Positions 40,892 through 49,904 of a DNA stretch of 64,000 nt are shown here, piece after piece. A program made the position numbers and the translations under genes. Every line of letters starts with the position of its first letter. Positions within the stretch are counted from its first letter, which is position 1. Below the pieces are notes generated by a model. That model saw only the letters and a list, made by a program, of their open reading frames with translations, made no database searches and had not been told where the DNA came from. Origin of the DNA: an uncultured Ruminiclostridium sp. (GTDB taxonomy: Bacteria; Bacillota; Clostridia; Oscillospirales; Ruminococcaceae); the NCBI GenBank assembly GCA_934490165.1, contig CAKSTB010000013.1, forward strand, positions 25,268-89,267, given 5' to 3'.

Positions 40892-41431
40892 TCATCTCTT
40901 CGAGAAATTTGCCTTGAAACTTCCAAGTGAAAACCATTTAAGCAATGACTTATATTCGTTTATATCAAAGTGTTCGCTGTCTGACGATAAAACAGAGTAT
41001 CTTTCATTGGCGTCTATAAAAAAGTATCCCGTGTCCGTAATACCGTTCTTTTTATAAAATTCAATACGCTTTTCTCTTTGCTCTAAGTTAGTTGCGTTGC
41101 TGTTTATTGCTTCAACATTCAAAACAATTGTTTTTGATGTACTTTGTTTCAACCACTGCAATATCCTGCTACCATATCCCTTTGCTCTGATTTTGTCGTT
41201 TACTGCAAGGTATAAGACAAAGATATATTTGCTGTTTTCAGCCGTATATAGAATTCCACAAAATTGATCATCATCAAAAAAAGCACGAAAATTTATGTTT
41301 TTCCTTATAGTAAGCAATCTCAATAACCACAGCGGAAATTGTTCATTCTTCGGAAAAGCACTTTTCATCAAATAACAGATGGATGGATATTCTACTAATT
41401 TATGCGATACTTTTTTTGCTTTGATTGCCAA
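40892..41431 (-). CDS. GNAT-family N-acetyltransferase
   Basis: 179 residues, AT-rich compared with its neighbours. VLYLAVNDKIRAKGYGSRILQWLKQSTSKTIVLNVE is the GNAT core with the RxxGxGS acetyl-CoA loop at about residue 87; EKRIEFYKKNGITDTGYFF is motif B. Similar proteins are frequent in gut Firmicutes as accessory genes. The base composition suggests acquisition by transfer. Substrate unknown. Confidence 0.85.
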   Translation of the reverse strand: MAIKAKKVSHKLVEYPSICYLMKSAFPKNEQFPLWLLRLLTIRKNINFRAFFDDDQFCGILYTAENSKYIFVLYLAVNDKIRAKGYGSRILQWLKQSTSKTIVLNVEAINSNATNLEQREKRIEFYKKNGITDTGYFFIDANERYSVLSSDSEHFDINEYKSLLKWFSLGSFKANFSKR

Positions 41432-41476
41432 TTTTTTTACCCTCCGACTTTCGATTTGTATTTCCGTTCATTTCAG

Positions 41477-41510
41477 AAAACGGGCAATCCCAAAGGAACT
41501 GCCCGTTAAA
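41477..41510 (-). terminator. Terminator of greA-lysS
   Basis: AACGGGCAGTTCC with the opposite GGATTGCCCGTT on the minus strand, followed by TTCTG. Confidence 0.75.
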
Positions 41511-41514
41511 ATAT

Positions 41515-43026
41515 TTACTTCACTTCCGGCTTCATCGTCGGGAACAGCAGTACATCTCTTATGCTTGCGCTGTCTGTAAGTAACATTACAAATCTGTCAA
41601 GACCCATGCCAAGACCGCCCGTGGGAGGTAAGCCGTATTCAAGGGCTGTGATGAAGTCCTCGTCTATCTGAGCGTTTGCACCCTGCTTTCTCTTCTCCAT
41701 AACCTGCTTTGTGAAACGTTCACGCTGGTCGATGGGGTCATTAAGCTCAGAGAATGCGTTACCGAATTCGCACGCATTGATAAAGTATTCAAAACGCTCT
41801 GTGAATGCGGGGTCGGTGGGCTTTCTCTTTGCAAGAGGTGAATTTTCTACAGGATAATCATAGATGATAGTAGGCTGAATAAGCTTTTCCTCTACAAATT
41901 CCTCGAACAGCTCGATAAGAACTTCGCCCTTTGTAGCTGTGTCCGCGATCTCTGCGTGCTTTGTCTTAGCCTGAGCTACCGCGTCTGCATCACTTGTCCA
42001 GCTGTCATAGTCAAGACCTGTGTATTCCTTAACAGCTTCCTTCATGGTCATACGCTTCCAGGGCTTGCCGATCTCAATTTCCTTACCCTGATAAGGAACT
42101 GTATCCGTGCCGCAAACCTTGATCGCTACCGTACGGTACATTTCTTCTATTAAGTCCATCATACCGTAGTAGTCTGTGTATGCCTGATACATTTCTATTG
42201 ATGTAAATTCGGGGTTGTGCGTTGCGTCCATACCCTCGTTTCTGAAGATACGACCTACTTCATATACTCTGTCAAAACCACCTACTATAAGGCGCTTTAA
42301 GTAAAGCTCTGTTTCGATACGCAGATACATATCAATATCAAGAGCATTATGGTGTGTTACGAAAGGTCTTGCAGCCGCACCGATCTCAAGTGTGTGCAGT
42401 ACGGGTGTGTCAACCTCAAGATAGCCCTTGCTGTCAAGGAAACTACGTATCTCGCGTAAAATCATTGAACGCTTTACGAAAGTATCCTTGATCTCGGGGT
42501 TTGCGATAAGGTCAAGATAACGCTTTCTGTAACGCTCTTCCTTGTCCTTAAGTCCATGCCACTTTTCGGGCAGGGGCAGAAGCGACTTTGAAAGAAGTTT
42601 TATCGACTTTGCGTGTACGCTGATCTCGCCGCGTCTTGTCTTGAATACAAAACCGCTTACACCTACGATATCGCCGAGATCCCACTTCTTGAATTCCTTG
42701 AAGTTGTCCTCGCCTATATCGTCAATGCGGACATAGACCTGCATTCTTCCGCTGTCGTCACGGATATCGATAAAGTTAGCCTTACCCATATCACGCCAGC
42801 TTGTGATACGTCCTGCGATCATTACGTCCTTTTCTTCAAGCTCTTCAAAGTTATCTCTTATCTGCTGAGCCTTGTGTGTGAAATCGAACTTTGTGATCTC
42901 ATAAGGGTTTTTGCCGTTAGCCTTTAAGTCATTCAGCTTTTCAATTCTTATGCGGTGCTGTTCGTCGAGCTGAGCCAAAAGCTCTTCTTCGGTAAGCTCA
43001 ACCTGCTCTGCGTTGTTGTTTTCCAT
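41515..43026 (-). CDS. lysS: Lysyl-tRNA synthetase, class II
   Basis: 503 residues. The N-terminal OB-fold (about residues 55-160, VMIAGRITSWRDMGKANFIDIRDDSGRMQVYV) binds the anticodon of tRNA-Lys. The class II core shows motif 2 in FRNEGMDATHNPEFTSIEMYQAY and motif 3 in GGLGMGLDRFVMLLT, followed by the terminal FPTMKP. It charges tRNA-Lys and, like other class II LysRS, is common in Firmicutes. Start ATG at 43024-43026. greA ends 21 bp upstream, so greA-lysS form an operon, an arrangement common in Clostridia. Confidence 0.97.
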   Translation of the reverse strand: MENNNAEQVELTEEELLAQLDEQHRIRIEKLNDLKANGKNPYEITKFDFTHKAQQIRDNFEELEEKDVMIAGRITSWRDMGKANFIDIRDDSGRMQVYVRIDDIGEDNFKEFKKWDLGDIVGVSGFVFKTRRGEISVHAKSIKLLSKSLLPLPEKWHGLKDKEERYRKRYLDLIANPEIKDTFVKRSMILREIRSFLDSKGYLEVDTPVLHTLEIGAAARPFVTHHNALDIDMYLRIETELYLKRLIVGGFDRVYEVGRIFRNEGMDATHNPEFTSIEMYQAYTDYYGMMDLIEEMYRTVAIKVCGTDTVPYQGKEIEIGKPWKRMTMKEAVKEYTGLDYDSWTSDADAVAQAKTKHAEIADTATKGEVLIELFEEFVEEKLIQPTIIYDYPVENSPLAKRKPTDPAFTERFEYFINACEFGNAFSELNDPIDQRERFTKQVMEKRKQGANAQIDEDFITALEYGLPPTGGLGMGLDRFVMLLTDSASIRDVLLFPTMKPEVK

Positions 43027-43047
43027 TACTTTTTGTTTCCTCTCTGA

Positions 43048-43518
43048 TTACTTGTCTATTTCTACGATCTTGTACTTCTTTACGCCTGCGGGAGCTTCAA
43101 CCTCTACCTCTTCACCAAGCTTCTTGCCTATGCAAGCCTTGCCGATAGGCGACTCATCGGAGATCTTCATAGCCTTCATATCAACTTCCTTTGAACCTAC
43201 TAAGAAGAACTTGATTTTCTTTCCGCTCTCGTCCTCTATAACTACAGTGTTACCGATATTAACGTGCTCTGTAGAAAGCTCGTCCTCGTCAACTACCTTT
43301 GCGTTTTTCAGTGTAGCTTCGATCTCGGCGATCTCGGCTTCTACGATACCCTGCTCGTTTTTGGCTTCATCGTACTCCGAGTTCTCGGATAAGTCACCGA
43401 ATGAAAGAGCTACCTTGATTTTTTCTGCTATTTCTTTTCTTGTGACTGATTTTAAGTGTTCAAGTCTTTCCTCGAGATCCTTAAGACCTTTCGATGTTAA
43501 AGTTGTCTGTGTTGCCAT
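43048..43518 (-). CDS. greA: Transcription elongation factor GreA
   Basis: 156 residues. The N-terminal coiled coil (LTSKGLKDLEERLEHLKSVTRKEIAEKIKVALSFGDLSENSEYDEAKNEQGIVEAEIAEIEATL) reaches the RNA polymerase secondary channel; the tip acidic pair DLSENSEYDEAK is intact. The C-terminal FKBP-like domain has VVIEDESGKKIKFFLVGSKEVD and SPIGKACIGKKLGEEVEVEAPAG. It rescues backtracked polymerase by stimulating RNA cleavage. It precedes lysS in the same transcript and lies 74 bp after the S41 peptidase gene. Confidence 0.97.
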   Translation of the reverse strand: MATQTTLTSKGLKDLEERLEHLKSVTRKEIAEKIKVALSFGDLSENSEYDEAKNEQGIVEAEIAEIEATLKNAKVVDEDELSTEHVNIGNTVVIEDESGKKIKFFLVGSKEVDMKAMKISDESPIGKACIGKKLGEEVEVEAPAGVKKYKIVEIDK

Positions 43519-43592
43519 TATAAATGACCTCCATAAATTTATTTATATGCGGGCGGAGTTTACCGCCATAGATATCTGTTACTTATCCGCGC

Positions 43593-44783
43593 TTATTCGG
43601 TCGCTACTATTTCAAGCGCTTTCTGAAGCTGTGAGTCGCTCTTCTCATCGGCAAACTTTATCTGCTCTGCCTGCTGTGCGGTAATATCGACCGTATAGTC
43701 GGGCTTTATTCCGGCATCGGAAAAATCGTCCGACTCGGTGGGAATAATTGTTGCGGTGGATATAGAAACCGCACTGCCGTCCTTGAAGCTCTGCGTCGTC
43801 TGGAGCTGTGACTTTCCTGCTGTAGCCGAGCCGATGATCGATGCCTTCGCAAAGTCGCGCAAGCCCACAGCGAATACTTCCGCAAGGCAGGCTGTATTGC
43901 CGTTTGTCAGCACCGTTATCGGCTTATCAAGTGATGACGAACCATCGGTTTCGATAAATGTTGTATCCTTACCGTTTGCGTCAACCTGTGTTGCGACCGT
44001 TGCTTTCGGAAGAACGCGGTTCAGCATTGCCTTAAGCGGCTCTGTAATACCGTCTGTGACATCTCGGACATCAAATATATATCCGAGCACCGACTGTGCT
44101 TCATATTCATCGATAAGCTGTAAGAACCTGTCGTCCGTTGTATCGTTGAATGTGTATATCTTGATATAAGCGTAACCGTCTATGAGCTCGCCCTTTACTG
44201 ATGTAAGCTTGATACTCTGTCTTACGAGAGTAACCGTCTTTTCGGTTCCGTCAGGTGTGCTGAAGGTCACCGTAAGCTTAGTACCCTCGTCGCCGTCAAG
44301 CTTTGACTGTGCCTCCGCCGCTCCTGTTTCAAGAATACTCTTTCCGTCAATAGCGGTTATCATACATCCCTTGGTGATTTCTTCGACCTCGGCAGATGAG
44401 CCTTCATAGACATCGGTAACCTCAAGATAATCGCCGTTTACCGCGGTTTCAACGCCTGTGCCGATGATAACGCCGCTTTGTATCTGCTGTAGCTTATAGT
44501 ATTCGTCGGCTGTGTAGTATTTTGCGTATTTATCGTTTGTTCCGCTTATATAGCCATTCGCGATACCTGTGATAAGCTCATTTTCATCAAGCTTATATAT
44601 CGATGAGCTGCGGACAAACGTATCTACTTCTTTTATCTTTGCATTTATGGTTTCCCGCTCCTGTATGCCGGCAACCATTGAGTTGTACATATTGAGTGAC
44701 ACTGTCATCGTAAGTACGAAGGTTATGGCACACGCTACCGCTATAAGGCTTATTGTAACGCCAAGCGATACTTTTTTATTCAT
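43593..44783 (-). CDS. S41-family C-terminal processing peptidase with Cys at the nucleophile position
   Basis: 396 residues. One N-terminal membrane segment (about residues 8-30), a PDZ domain (VIIGTGVETAVNGDYLEVTDVYEGSSAEVEEITKGCMITAIDGKSI, about residues 95-150) and the S41 fold. The general-base Lys is present in GSATAGKSQLQT, but 25 residues before it, where CtpA/Prc proteins have the nucleophile Ser in SASASE, this protein has NTACLAEVF with Cys encoded by TGC. The spacing is exactly that of E. coli Prc Ser430-Lys455. It may be a Cys-variant enzyme or an inactive relative. It sits in the ftsEX-envC operon on the cell surface. Confidence 0.88.
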   Translation of the reverse strand: MNKKVSLGVTISLIAVACAITFVLTMTVSLNMYNSMVAGIQERETINAKIKEVDTFVRSSSIYKLDENELITGIANGYISGTNDKYAKYYTADEYYKLQQIQSGVIIGTGVETAVNGDYLEVTDVYEGSSAEVEEITKGCMITAIDGKSILETGAAEAQSKLDGDEGTKLTVTFSTPDGTEKTVTLVRQSIKLTSVKGELIDGYAYIKIYTFNDTTDDRFLQLIDEYEAQSVLGYIFDVRDVTDGITEPLKAMLNRVLPKATVATQVDANGKDTTFIETDGSSSLDKPITVLTNGNTACLAEVFAVGLRDFAKASIIGSATAGKSQLQTTQSFKDGSAVSISTATIIPTESDDFSDAGIKPDYTVDITAQQAEQIKFADEKSDSQLQKALEIVATE

Positions 44784-44823
44784 CGGGGATCACCCTTTCC
44801 TTGTTCCTGTGTGGTGTGCTCTA

Positions 44824-46131
44824 TCACACCATTGTTACATAATTGAACGGATTATCGGGGTCGCCGTTCAGTCTTATTTCAAAATGCAGATGAGGTCCTG
44901 TGGAATAGCCGGTACTGCCTACCGCACCGAGAGCTTCGCCCTGTGCTACTTCCTGTCCGACAGAAACATATACCGCACTTAAGTGTGCATATGTAGTGGT
45001 ATATCCGCCGCCATGATCCACAACGACATACATACCGTAGCTGTAGCCGGGTGTGTAGCTGGTTTCCGCCACGATAACCGTTCCTGCCTTTGAAGCAAGC
45101 ACATTATCACCGTAAATTCCACCGTCGCCGATATCCACGCCCTTGTGCCATCTGCCGAAATCTGCGTCCCAACCGAAGTTGCACGAAATGTATGAGCGTC
45201 CGGGAACGGGCCAGTACCACTCGCCATCCTGATATACCTTATCGGGATTTGTCTGCTGCTTTATCAGTTCTTTTATCTGCTCTTCATATGCTTCGATATC
45301 AGCCTCGCTGACGCTTATCTCATATTCGAGACTGCTCTGTCTGTTTTCAAGGTCGCTTACAGCAGCCGAATAATTGCTGTAATCCGACTCGTATGTGCTC
45401 TTGGCGCTTTCCGCATCAGATACCAGACCGTTCAATTCCTCTTTTTCGCTGAGAAGCTCTGTCATCTTACCGTCAAGCTGTTTCTTTGACTCCTCAAGAT
45501 CTTTCTTATCTGTTTCAAGCACCTTTTTATCCGAGGACAGCTGTTTCATATCAGCTGTAAGTTTATTCATAAACTCCAGGTTCTGCTCGCTTATCTTTCC
45601 TACGACCTCGCTGTTTATCATAAGGTCATAGAAATCCGCAGAGCCCGCAAGCACTCCGAACATATCGCTTGAGCCCGATGTGTACATAGTCCTTACTATC
45701 TGTGCAAACTTTTCAAGGTTGTCCTTGTTCTGCTTGTCGAGCTTTTCAATGTTCTTCTCGGCAGTTGCGATAGCTTCATCTTTCTTCGCTATCTCATCTG
45801 TCAGAGTATCTATATTACCCTGAAGCTCATCTATATCCTGATTTTTGTAATAAACCAGATTGTAGTAATAGTCAACGAGCTCTTTCTGCTCATCAAGGAG
45901 CTTTGCGGTTTTTTCAAGGTCTTCCTTGGTATCCGAGATATCGCCCTGTATCTGGCTTATCTCATCACGTCTTTGTTCGTTGTCCTGTTTTATCTGCTCT
46001 ATTCTGCTTTTGATATCATCAACCGTAAGGTCTTCCGCACCTGCGGGAGCATACGTTATGATTATACCTGATGTCATCGCAAAAATTGTGACGAATGAAG
46101 TCAGAGTGCGCAGAATTTTTTTCAGCTTCAT
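44824..46131 (-). CDS. EnvC-like murein hydrolase (coiled coil plus M23 LytM domain)
   Basis: 435 residues. Signal peptide in the first ~33 residues, then a long coiled coil (about residues 33-280) and a C-terminal M23 domain (about residues 310-430). The zinc motifs are GRWHKGVDIGDGG (HxxxD, first His and Asp), and HLHFEIRLNG (HxH) preceded by GYSTGP, so the site appears complete. EnvC-type proteins are activated by FtsEX through their coiled coil. Here the gene follows ftsX by 17 bp in the same operon, which fits that role directly. An LytM with a full zinc site could be a hydrolase itself and not only an activator. Confidence 0.92.
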   Translation of the reverse strand: MKLKKILRTLTSFVTIFAMTSGIIITYAPAGAEDLTVDDIKSRIEQIKQDNEQRRDEISQIQGDISDTKEDLEKTAKLLDEQKELVDYYYNLVYYKNQDIDELQGNIDTLTDEIAKKDEAIATAEKNIEKLDKQNKDNLEKFAQIVRTMYTSGSSDMFGVLAGSADFYDLMINSEVVGKISEQNLEFMNKLTADMKQLSSDKKVLETDKKDLEESKKQLDGKMTELLSEKEELNGLVSDAESAKSTYESDYSNYSAAVSDLENRQSSLEYEISVSEADIEAYEEQIKELIKQQTNPDKVYQDGEWYWPVPGRSYISCNFGWDADFGRWHKGVDIGDGGIYGDNVLASKAGTVIVAETSYTPGYSYGMYVVVDHGGGYTTTYAHLSAVYVSVGQEVAQGEALGAVGSTGYSTGPHLHFEIRLNGDPDNPFNYVTMV

Positions 46132-46148
46132 CTTTATTCCTTTCGCCG

Positions 46149-47036
46149 TTATACCTTAAGGTATTTGCCTGTGCTGAGTACAGTACCGATAGCTCCGAGT
46201 AATGCGCCTACACCGCAACAAGCGGCGAGAACATACCAGGTTATATCGTTGAACTGTAATATATCACCCATTCCGAGCGCATTCCACATTCCGAGGTTCT
46301 GCGTGAACAGATCGAACAGATTTTCATAAACAAGCTTTGTCACAAACCACGACAACACGCCGGACAGAAGTCCTATGAACATTCCTTCTACAAAGAACGG
46401 CGTTTTGATAAATGAGTTTGTCGCACCGACTATCCTCATTATCGCAATTTCCTTGCGCCTTGCGAATACGCTCAGTCTTGTCGTGTTTGATATTATGATA
46501 ACGCTTACCGTGCCGAGTGCCGCTATGAGCACTATTCCGATTATGGTAAACGTTGTTCTCAGATCCTTGATAAAGCTTGCAAAATCCATAGGCGCGTTTA
46601 CCTTATAAACTCCGTCGATAGCCTTGAACTGCTGTACCGCCGTGCTCATCTTGTCGATGTCGTTTATCGTTACCATATAGGTAGCGGGGACGGGATTGTA
46701 CGGCAGATTTTCAAACAGCTCCTTCTGTTCGCTGTACTGCTCTATCATCTTTTTCAGACCCTCTTCGGGAGAAATGTACTGGGTACTTTCCGTCAGGGTG
46801 TTGCTTTTGAGCACTTCTCCGATATGCTTTACATCTGCGTCATCGTTAAGATAAACGCTTATCTCATTCTTATCGGATACGTTGTCGAGAATTATTCCGC
46901 AGTCGAGCATAACTATAGCCGACATTCCGACTAAGATCAGGCTGACTGTCATAATACAAAGGCTGGCAAAGGACATAAAACGGTTTTTCCAGACCGACCT
47001 TATACCTTGCTTTATAAGATAAGTAAAGTTATTCAT
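46149..47036 (-). CDS. ftsX: Cell division protein FtsX
   Basis: 295 residues, four membrane segments: one near residues 18-42 and three in the last ~150, the FtsX pattern. Between the first two lies an extracytoplasmic domain (about residues 45-160, CGIILDNVSDKNEISVYLNDDADVKH...) that should contact the EnvC-like coiled coil. SVFARRKEIAIMRIVGATNSFIKTPFFVEGMFIGLLSG is the usual cytoplasmic coupling stretch. The ATG at 47034-47036 overlaps the ftsE stop by eight bases (ATGAATAA), so translation is coupled; a GTG four codons earlier is possible. Confidence 0.94.
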   Translation of the reverse strand: MNNFTYLIKQGIRSVWKNRFMSFASLCIMTVSLILVGMSAIVMLDCGIILDNVSDKNEISVYLNDDADVKHIGEVLKSNTLTESTQYISPEEGLKKMIEQYSEQKELFENLPYNPVPATYMVTINDIDKMSTAVQQFKAIDGVYKVNAPMDFASFIKDLRTTFTIIGIVLIAALGTVSVIIISNTTRLSVFARRKEIAIMRIVGATNSFIKTPFFVEGMFIGLLSGVLSWFVTKLVYENLFDLFTQNLGMWNALGMGDILQFNDITWYVLAACCGVGALLGAIGTVLSTGKYLKV

Positions 47037-47721
47037 CCTGCGCCTCACCTTCTACATATTCGTCGAAAACGACTTCGCCGTTTTTCAGGCTGACGATCCT
47101 TCCGCCGAAATACTCGACAAGGCTGTGCTCATGCGTAACCATTATTACGGTAGTGCCGCACTTGTTGATCTCCTTGAGCAGCTTTACTATGTCATACGAC
47201 AGCGCCGGGTCTATGTTTGCTGTGGGCTCGTCCGCGATTATGAGCTTCGGGTCGCTTGCAAATGCTCTTGCAATGGCAACTCTCTGCTTTTCACCGCCGG
47301 AAAGCGTATCAGGATAGGCTTTTGCCCTCTCGACCAGCTTTACAAGGTTCAGAACATACGGCACTCTGTGTCTTATTATCTTTTTTGATTTGTTAGTAAC
47401 ACGCAGTACAAACGCTACGTTGTCATAAACGTTGAGATCGGGTATCAGACGGAAGTCCTGGAATATCATTCCTATAGAGCGTCTGAAATACGGGATCTTC
47501 TTATTTTTTATCTTGGCAAGGTTGTATCCGTTTACGAATACTCTGCCCGAGGTCGGTGCTATCTCTCTTGTAAGGAGCTTCAGCAGTGTCGATTTGCCCG
47601 CGCCGCTGTCGCCTACTATAAAGACAAACTCTCCGTCCTCTATACGCAAATTGACGCCGTTTAAAGCGTCAACTCCGCCGCCGTCCTTGAAATGAACGTC
47701 GACGTTTTTTAATTCTACCAT
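47029..47721 (-). CDS. ftsE: Cell division ATP-binding protein FtsE
   Basis: 230 residues. Walker A GDSGAGKST, Q-loop MIFQDFRLIPDLNVYDNVAF (typical FtsE), signature LSGGEKQRVAIARAF, Walker B LIIADEPTANID, and the switch His in VTHEHSLV. It hydrolyses ATP to drive FtsX and through it the outer murein hydrolase. The ATG at 47719-47721 follows AAGGA by 8 bases; the longer open frame upstream has no ribosome binding site. First gene of ftsE-ftsX-envC-like-S41. Confidence 0.96.
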   Translation of the reverse strand: MVELKNVDVHFKDGGGVDALNGVNLRIEDGEFVFIVGDSGAGKSTLLKLLTREIAPTSGRVFVNGYNLAKIKNKKIPYFRRSIGMIFQDFRLIPDLNVYDNVAFVLRVTNKSKKIIRHRVPYVLNLVKLVERAKAYPDTLSGGEKQRVAIARAFASDPKLIIADEPTANIDPALSYDIVKLLKEINKCGTTVIMVTHEHSLVEYFGGRIVSLKNGEVVFDEYVEGEAQDE

Positions 47722-48050
47722 TTTACCATTCCTTCCTGAATACCTGCCGTGACGAAAAACGGCACACAGCGATGCAGTCCGGTTTATGGCGTAACCGGGG
47801 GAACTATACAACTATCCCCTTCTGCACCCACAATACTTTTCCATATACTTCAAAGTACGGTGGCGTAACTTAATTTCTCTCTCCTTGAATACTGCCGCAT
47901 ATCAATTAACAATAATTCCTATCATATCGGGTGAAGATCCGTTATAACACACCCGCTTGCATAATTATATTGCAATGCTGTACGAAATTTTACAGAATGC
48001 AGTATCGGATAAATTGATACCGTAATCATATTCTTGCCTGTAATTGACCT
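47722..48050. other. Intergenic region upstream of ftsE
   Basis: About 330 bases. GACGGCACACAGC-type short GC stretches and AT-rich tracts are present. Minus-strand TTGCAA is seen near 47980 but I could not pair it with a convincing -10 box. An open frame of 117 codons on the minus strand (47922-48275) depends on the repeats and is not taken as a gene. Confidence 0.4.
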
Positions 48051-48325
48051 GACCGTCAGCGTAAGTCGCGCTGTCGCACAACTTGTTAAAAGGTCGGAAT
48101 TGACAGCGGCGGCACGCTTATCAAGCGTTATGTCCTGCACTGTCGTTTGACCCCGACCGTCAGCGTAAGTCGCGCTGTCGCGCAACTTTTTAAAAGGTCG
48201 GAATTGTCCGGCGGCACACTTATCAAGCGTTATGCTCTGCGCTGTCGTTTGACCCCGACCGTCAGCGTAAGTCACGCTTTCACGCGACTTTTCAAAAGGT
48301 CGGAATTGTCCGGCGGCACAGCCGC
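48051..48325. repeat. Tandem repeat, three units of about 102-104 bp
   Basis: Units begin at 48051, 48155 and 48257 (GACCGTCAGCGTAAGTC in each). The third unit stops after ~68 bases. Each contains an inverted arrangement of AAGTCGCG or a variant and a CGCG/CGACTT arm, so a small hairpin can form in every unit; copy 3 (AAGTC ... GACTT) keeps the pairing although its bases changed. Unit lengths of 104 and 102 break a reading frame. It sits directly after the stop of the CdaR-like gene. Confidence 0.9.
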
Positions 48326-48327
48326 CC

Positions 48328-49413
48328 TTAGAATTTGACGGGGTCGGCGGCGAGGTATTTCTTGACCATAAGAGCGATCTTGAAGATGATCGCGTGATCG
48401 AACTCTCTTAAATCAAGACCTGTGAGCTTCTTTATCTTATCCAGTCTGTAAACCAGTGTATTTCTGTGTACGAAGAGCTTTCTTGACGTTTCGGAAACGT
48501 TGAGGTTGTTCTCAAAGAACCTCTGGATAGTGAATAACGTTTCGTGGTCAAGTGACTCGATAGAACCCTTCTTGAAAACTTCCTTCAGGAATGTTTCGCA
48601 GAGGGTCGTGGGGAGGTGATAGATAAGACGAGCGATACCGAGGTTATCGTAGCTTACGATAGTCTTGTCCGTATCGAATACCTTACCTACTTCAATAGCG
48701 ATCTGCGCTTCCTTGAACGAACGCGCAAGATCCTTTATGCCGGTAACGGGAGTACCGATACCTACATTGACCTTTGTGAAGAACTCGCCCGACAGAGTAT
48801 CGGAAATAGAACGTGCAAGCTTTTCAAGGTCCTTGTTATCAATACCTGCCTTGATCTCCTTTACGAGGACGATCTCGGACTCGGTGATGTTGAATACGAA
48901 ATCCTTGTTTTTATCGGGGAAGAGGTTCTGAATTACGTCATATGCCGAAACCTCGTTCGCCGAAACGATGCTTATAAGGAATACCACGCGGCTGATATCT
49001 GCGTTGAAGTGCAGTTCTCTTGCCTTGAGTGTGATATCACCGGGGAGAACGTTATCAAGAATGATATTCTTAACGAAATTATTTCTGTCGTACTTCTCAT
49101 CATAGTACTGCTTTATGCTCGACAGGGATATGGCGAGTATGGATGCGTACTTTGCCGCCTGATCGTCCGTACCTTCGATGAATACCGCATAATCGGGCTT
49201 TACATGAACGCCGAAAGGCTTGTATGTATAGCCGTCACGAATGAACACATCGTGAGAATCACCAAGCTCAATAGAAAAGAAGTCGCTGTTCGTTCCTATC
49301 CTGGAAAGCTCACTGCAAGCGACTATCGTACTGTTTTCATCGATAACACCGATAACACGACCGATAGTATCTCTCATCTGATGAACTACGCCCTGAAATA
49401 ATCTGTTTGACAT
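48328..49413 (-). CDS. PucR/CdaR-family transcriptional regulator
   Basis: 361 residues. The C-terminal helix-turn-helix (HTH_30) is complete: HETLFTIQRFFENNLNVSETSRKLFVHRNTLVYRLDKIKKLTGLDLREFDHAIIFKIALM at about residues 285-345. The middle has a GGDEF-like or CdaR domain (VNVGIGTPVTGIKDLARSFKEAQIAIEVG); the N-terminal half resembles the sugar-diacid sensing region of CdaR (VIGVIDENSTIVACSELSRIG). These regulators respond to sugar acids or purines in other bacteria. No catabolic operon is adjacent, so the target is unknown. The stop is followed by the tandem repeat. Confidence 0.87.
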   Translation of the reverse strand: MSNRLFQGVVHQMRDTIGRVIGVIDENSTIVACSELSRIGTNSDFFSIELGDSHDVFIRDGYTYKPFGVHVKPDYAVFIEGTDDQAAKYASILAISLSSIKQYYDEKYDRNNFVKNIILDNVLPGDITLKARELHFNADISRVVFLISIVSANEVSAYDVIQNLFPDKNKDFVFNITESEIVLVKEIKAGIDNKDLEKLARSISDTLSGEFFTKVNVGIGTPVTGIKDLARSFKEAQIAIEVGKVFDTDKTIVSYDNLGIARLIYHLPTTLCETFLKEVFKKGSIESLDHETLFTIQRFFENNLNVSETSRKLFVHRNTLVYRLDKIKKLTGLDLREFDHAIIFKIALMVKKYLAADPVKF

Positions 49414-49661
49414 TTTCTTACCTCTTTTATCTTAAAAAATGGTTTGCTCGCGTGTCCGCCGAAGGCAATAACCCATATAGCGCCTTGTAATGCGGAAATC
49501 TTTCTATACAGTCTGTATTGTATCCAGTCCGCCGAAAGCCCTTGAAAAAGGGCATAAAACAGCTGAAAATAATACACCAAATATATTTTACTAGAAAAAC
49601 CGAAAAAAATCAAGACTTTTTTAGACAAAATGTAAAAATTGCTTTAAAAATTTTTGCAATG

Positions 49662-49690
49662 TTGCAAAACAGTCTAAATAGTGGTATACT
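49662..49690 (+). promoter_or_regulatory. sigma-A promoter of the metG leader
   Basis: TTGCAA, 17-bp spacer, TATACT. ATTGC (49638-49642) and GCAAT (49656-49660) form an inverted repeat just upstream. The predicted transcript has a leader of about 470 bases before metG. Confidence 0.75.
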
Positions 49691-49762
49691 AAAATTTATG
49701 TATGGATAGTGGGCAACTATGCCCTGTACCATAATAAATTACATTCGGAAGGACTGGTTTTT

Positions 49763-49831
49763 ATGATCCTGAAAATTAGAAATGCAAAGAACGGCGTGTA
49801 TGCACGAATGTGCAGTTTGGCACGAATGTAA
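49763..49831 (+). CDS. Possible leader peptide (22 codons)
   Basis: ATG at 49763 follows GGAAGG at 49747-49752 and encodes 22 residues ending TAA: basic, with two GCACGAATG-containing direct repeats (49803-49811 and 49820-49828) that place Ala-Arg-Met at two points. It is the only short ORF with a good ribosome binding site in the 470-base metG leader. The Arg/Met codons might let it sense aminoacylation, but no attenuator was recognised. It may simply be chance. Confidence 0.35.
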   Translation: MILKIRNAKNGVYARMCSLARM

Positions 49832-49904
49832 AAATATAAACTGTAGAAAGCTTTGTCTTTAAAACAAACTACTATTTATTATCCCTATCCCCCTTACCCC
49901 CTTT

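Noticed and set aside
47922..48275. 117-codon minus-strand ORF over the tandem repeats
   Set aside because: It exists only because of the repeat; repeat lengths of 104 and 102 shift the frame between units, there is no ribosome binding site, and the protein is low in information.
48051..48325. CRISPR array
   Set aside because: Three ~103-bp near-identical units with no unique spacers and no cas genes.
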